Shown: positions 48,035 to 48,072 of the stretch, piece by piece | Numbering within the stretch: position 1 is the first letter of the stretch | Layout of the letters: each line of letters begins with the position of its first letter | Origin: a virus | IMG/VR virus record: IMGVR_UViG_3300031673_000087 | Span: 1-48,072 of that record | Length of the DNA: 48,072 nt | Strand: one strand, 5' to 3' | Translations under genes and position numbers: made by a program | Notes under the pieces: generated by a model | Told to the model about the DNA's origin: nothing | The model's input: only the letters and a program-made list of their open reading frames with translations | Database searches by the model: none

Positions 48035-48072
48035 ATATAGAAAATTTCATTTAGCGATTTCTATAGGAAAAC

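Noticed and set aside
1-48072. tRNA or rRNA genes
   Set aside because: No cloverleaf with a T-loop (GGTTCGAATC-like) and CCA-type acceptor could be found by eye on either strand.
48063-48072. AAAAC/GTTTT palindrome formed when the window ends are joined
   Set aside because: A 10-bp AT-rich palindrome at an arbitrary contig break is easily due to chance and proves neither a cos site nor a join.

Overview
The window reads as a complete or nearly complete genome of a temperate, siphovirus-like tailed phage of about 48 kb. The sequence is AT-rich, uses the standard code, is densely packed with TAATG or ATGA gene junctions, and has strong GGAGG-type ribosome binding sites. Almost everything is on the minus strand. 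The exception is a short plus-strand lysogeny block (14154..16070: repressor, lipoprotein, tyrosine integrase). The HNH nuclease at the left end (305..631) and the small terminase at the right end (47528..48034) would be adjacent and in the usual order if the ends were joined, so the contig is probably a circular or circularly permuted genome opened just upstream of terS. The lambda-like tail-tip genes and the lipoprotein fit a Gram-negative-type host, but this is weak evidence and the host cannot be named.

Layout, in order of minus-strand transcription. (1) Packaging and head, 48034 to 38531: terS, a UDP-GlcNAc 2-epimerase (wecB) set inside the terminase operon, terL, a small membrane protein, a portal-MuF fusion, a factor-independent terminator, an asparagine-synthase-like PP-loop enzyme, the HK97 prohead protease, the major capsid protein and two virion-like proteins. 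(2) Sugar cluster, 38515 to 33619: NAD-dependent epimerase/dehydratase, methyltransferase, deacetylase-methyltransferase fusion and two glycosyltransferases, sitting between capsid and connector genes. (3) Virion accessory, connector and tail genes, 33617 to 19955: a LamG protein with eight exact-length 20-residue repeats, connector and closure proteins, tail tube, a tail chaperone pair joined by an A AAA AAC slippery heptamer, tape measure, and tail-tip proteins carrying inserted carbohydrate-binding-type domains. (4) Lysis, 19887 to 18891. (5) A nucleotide-related group, 18887 to 17636, ending in a broken metallophosphoesterase gene. (6) A DNA methyltransferase and a candidate attachment region, 17316 to 16071. 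(7) The lysogeny switch. (8) Early genes, 13961 to 3266: a Cro-like protein, a Rad52-like annealing protein with a PD-(D/E)XK exonuclease, Cys-rich Fe-S-type proteins, two more methyltransferases (one frameshifted in its catalytic motif), a replication initiator ending in a DnaA_N-like domain, and many very small genes. (9) A ParB-like protein and HNH nuclease leading back to terS.

The most unusual theme is glycan biology spread through the structural operon. Seven sugar or amidation enzymes are co-transcribed with capsid and terminase genes, and at least three virion proteins carry LamG, CBM-like or DNRLRE-like domains. The simplest reading is that the phage builds or modifies a sugar, either on its own virion or on the host surface. 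A second theme is structured leader RNA: GC-rich inverted repeats sit just ahead of many gene starts, and three of them share the same closing stem (GGGGCTG/CAGCCCC).
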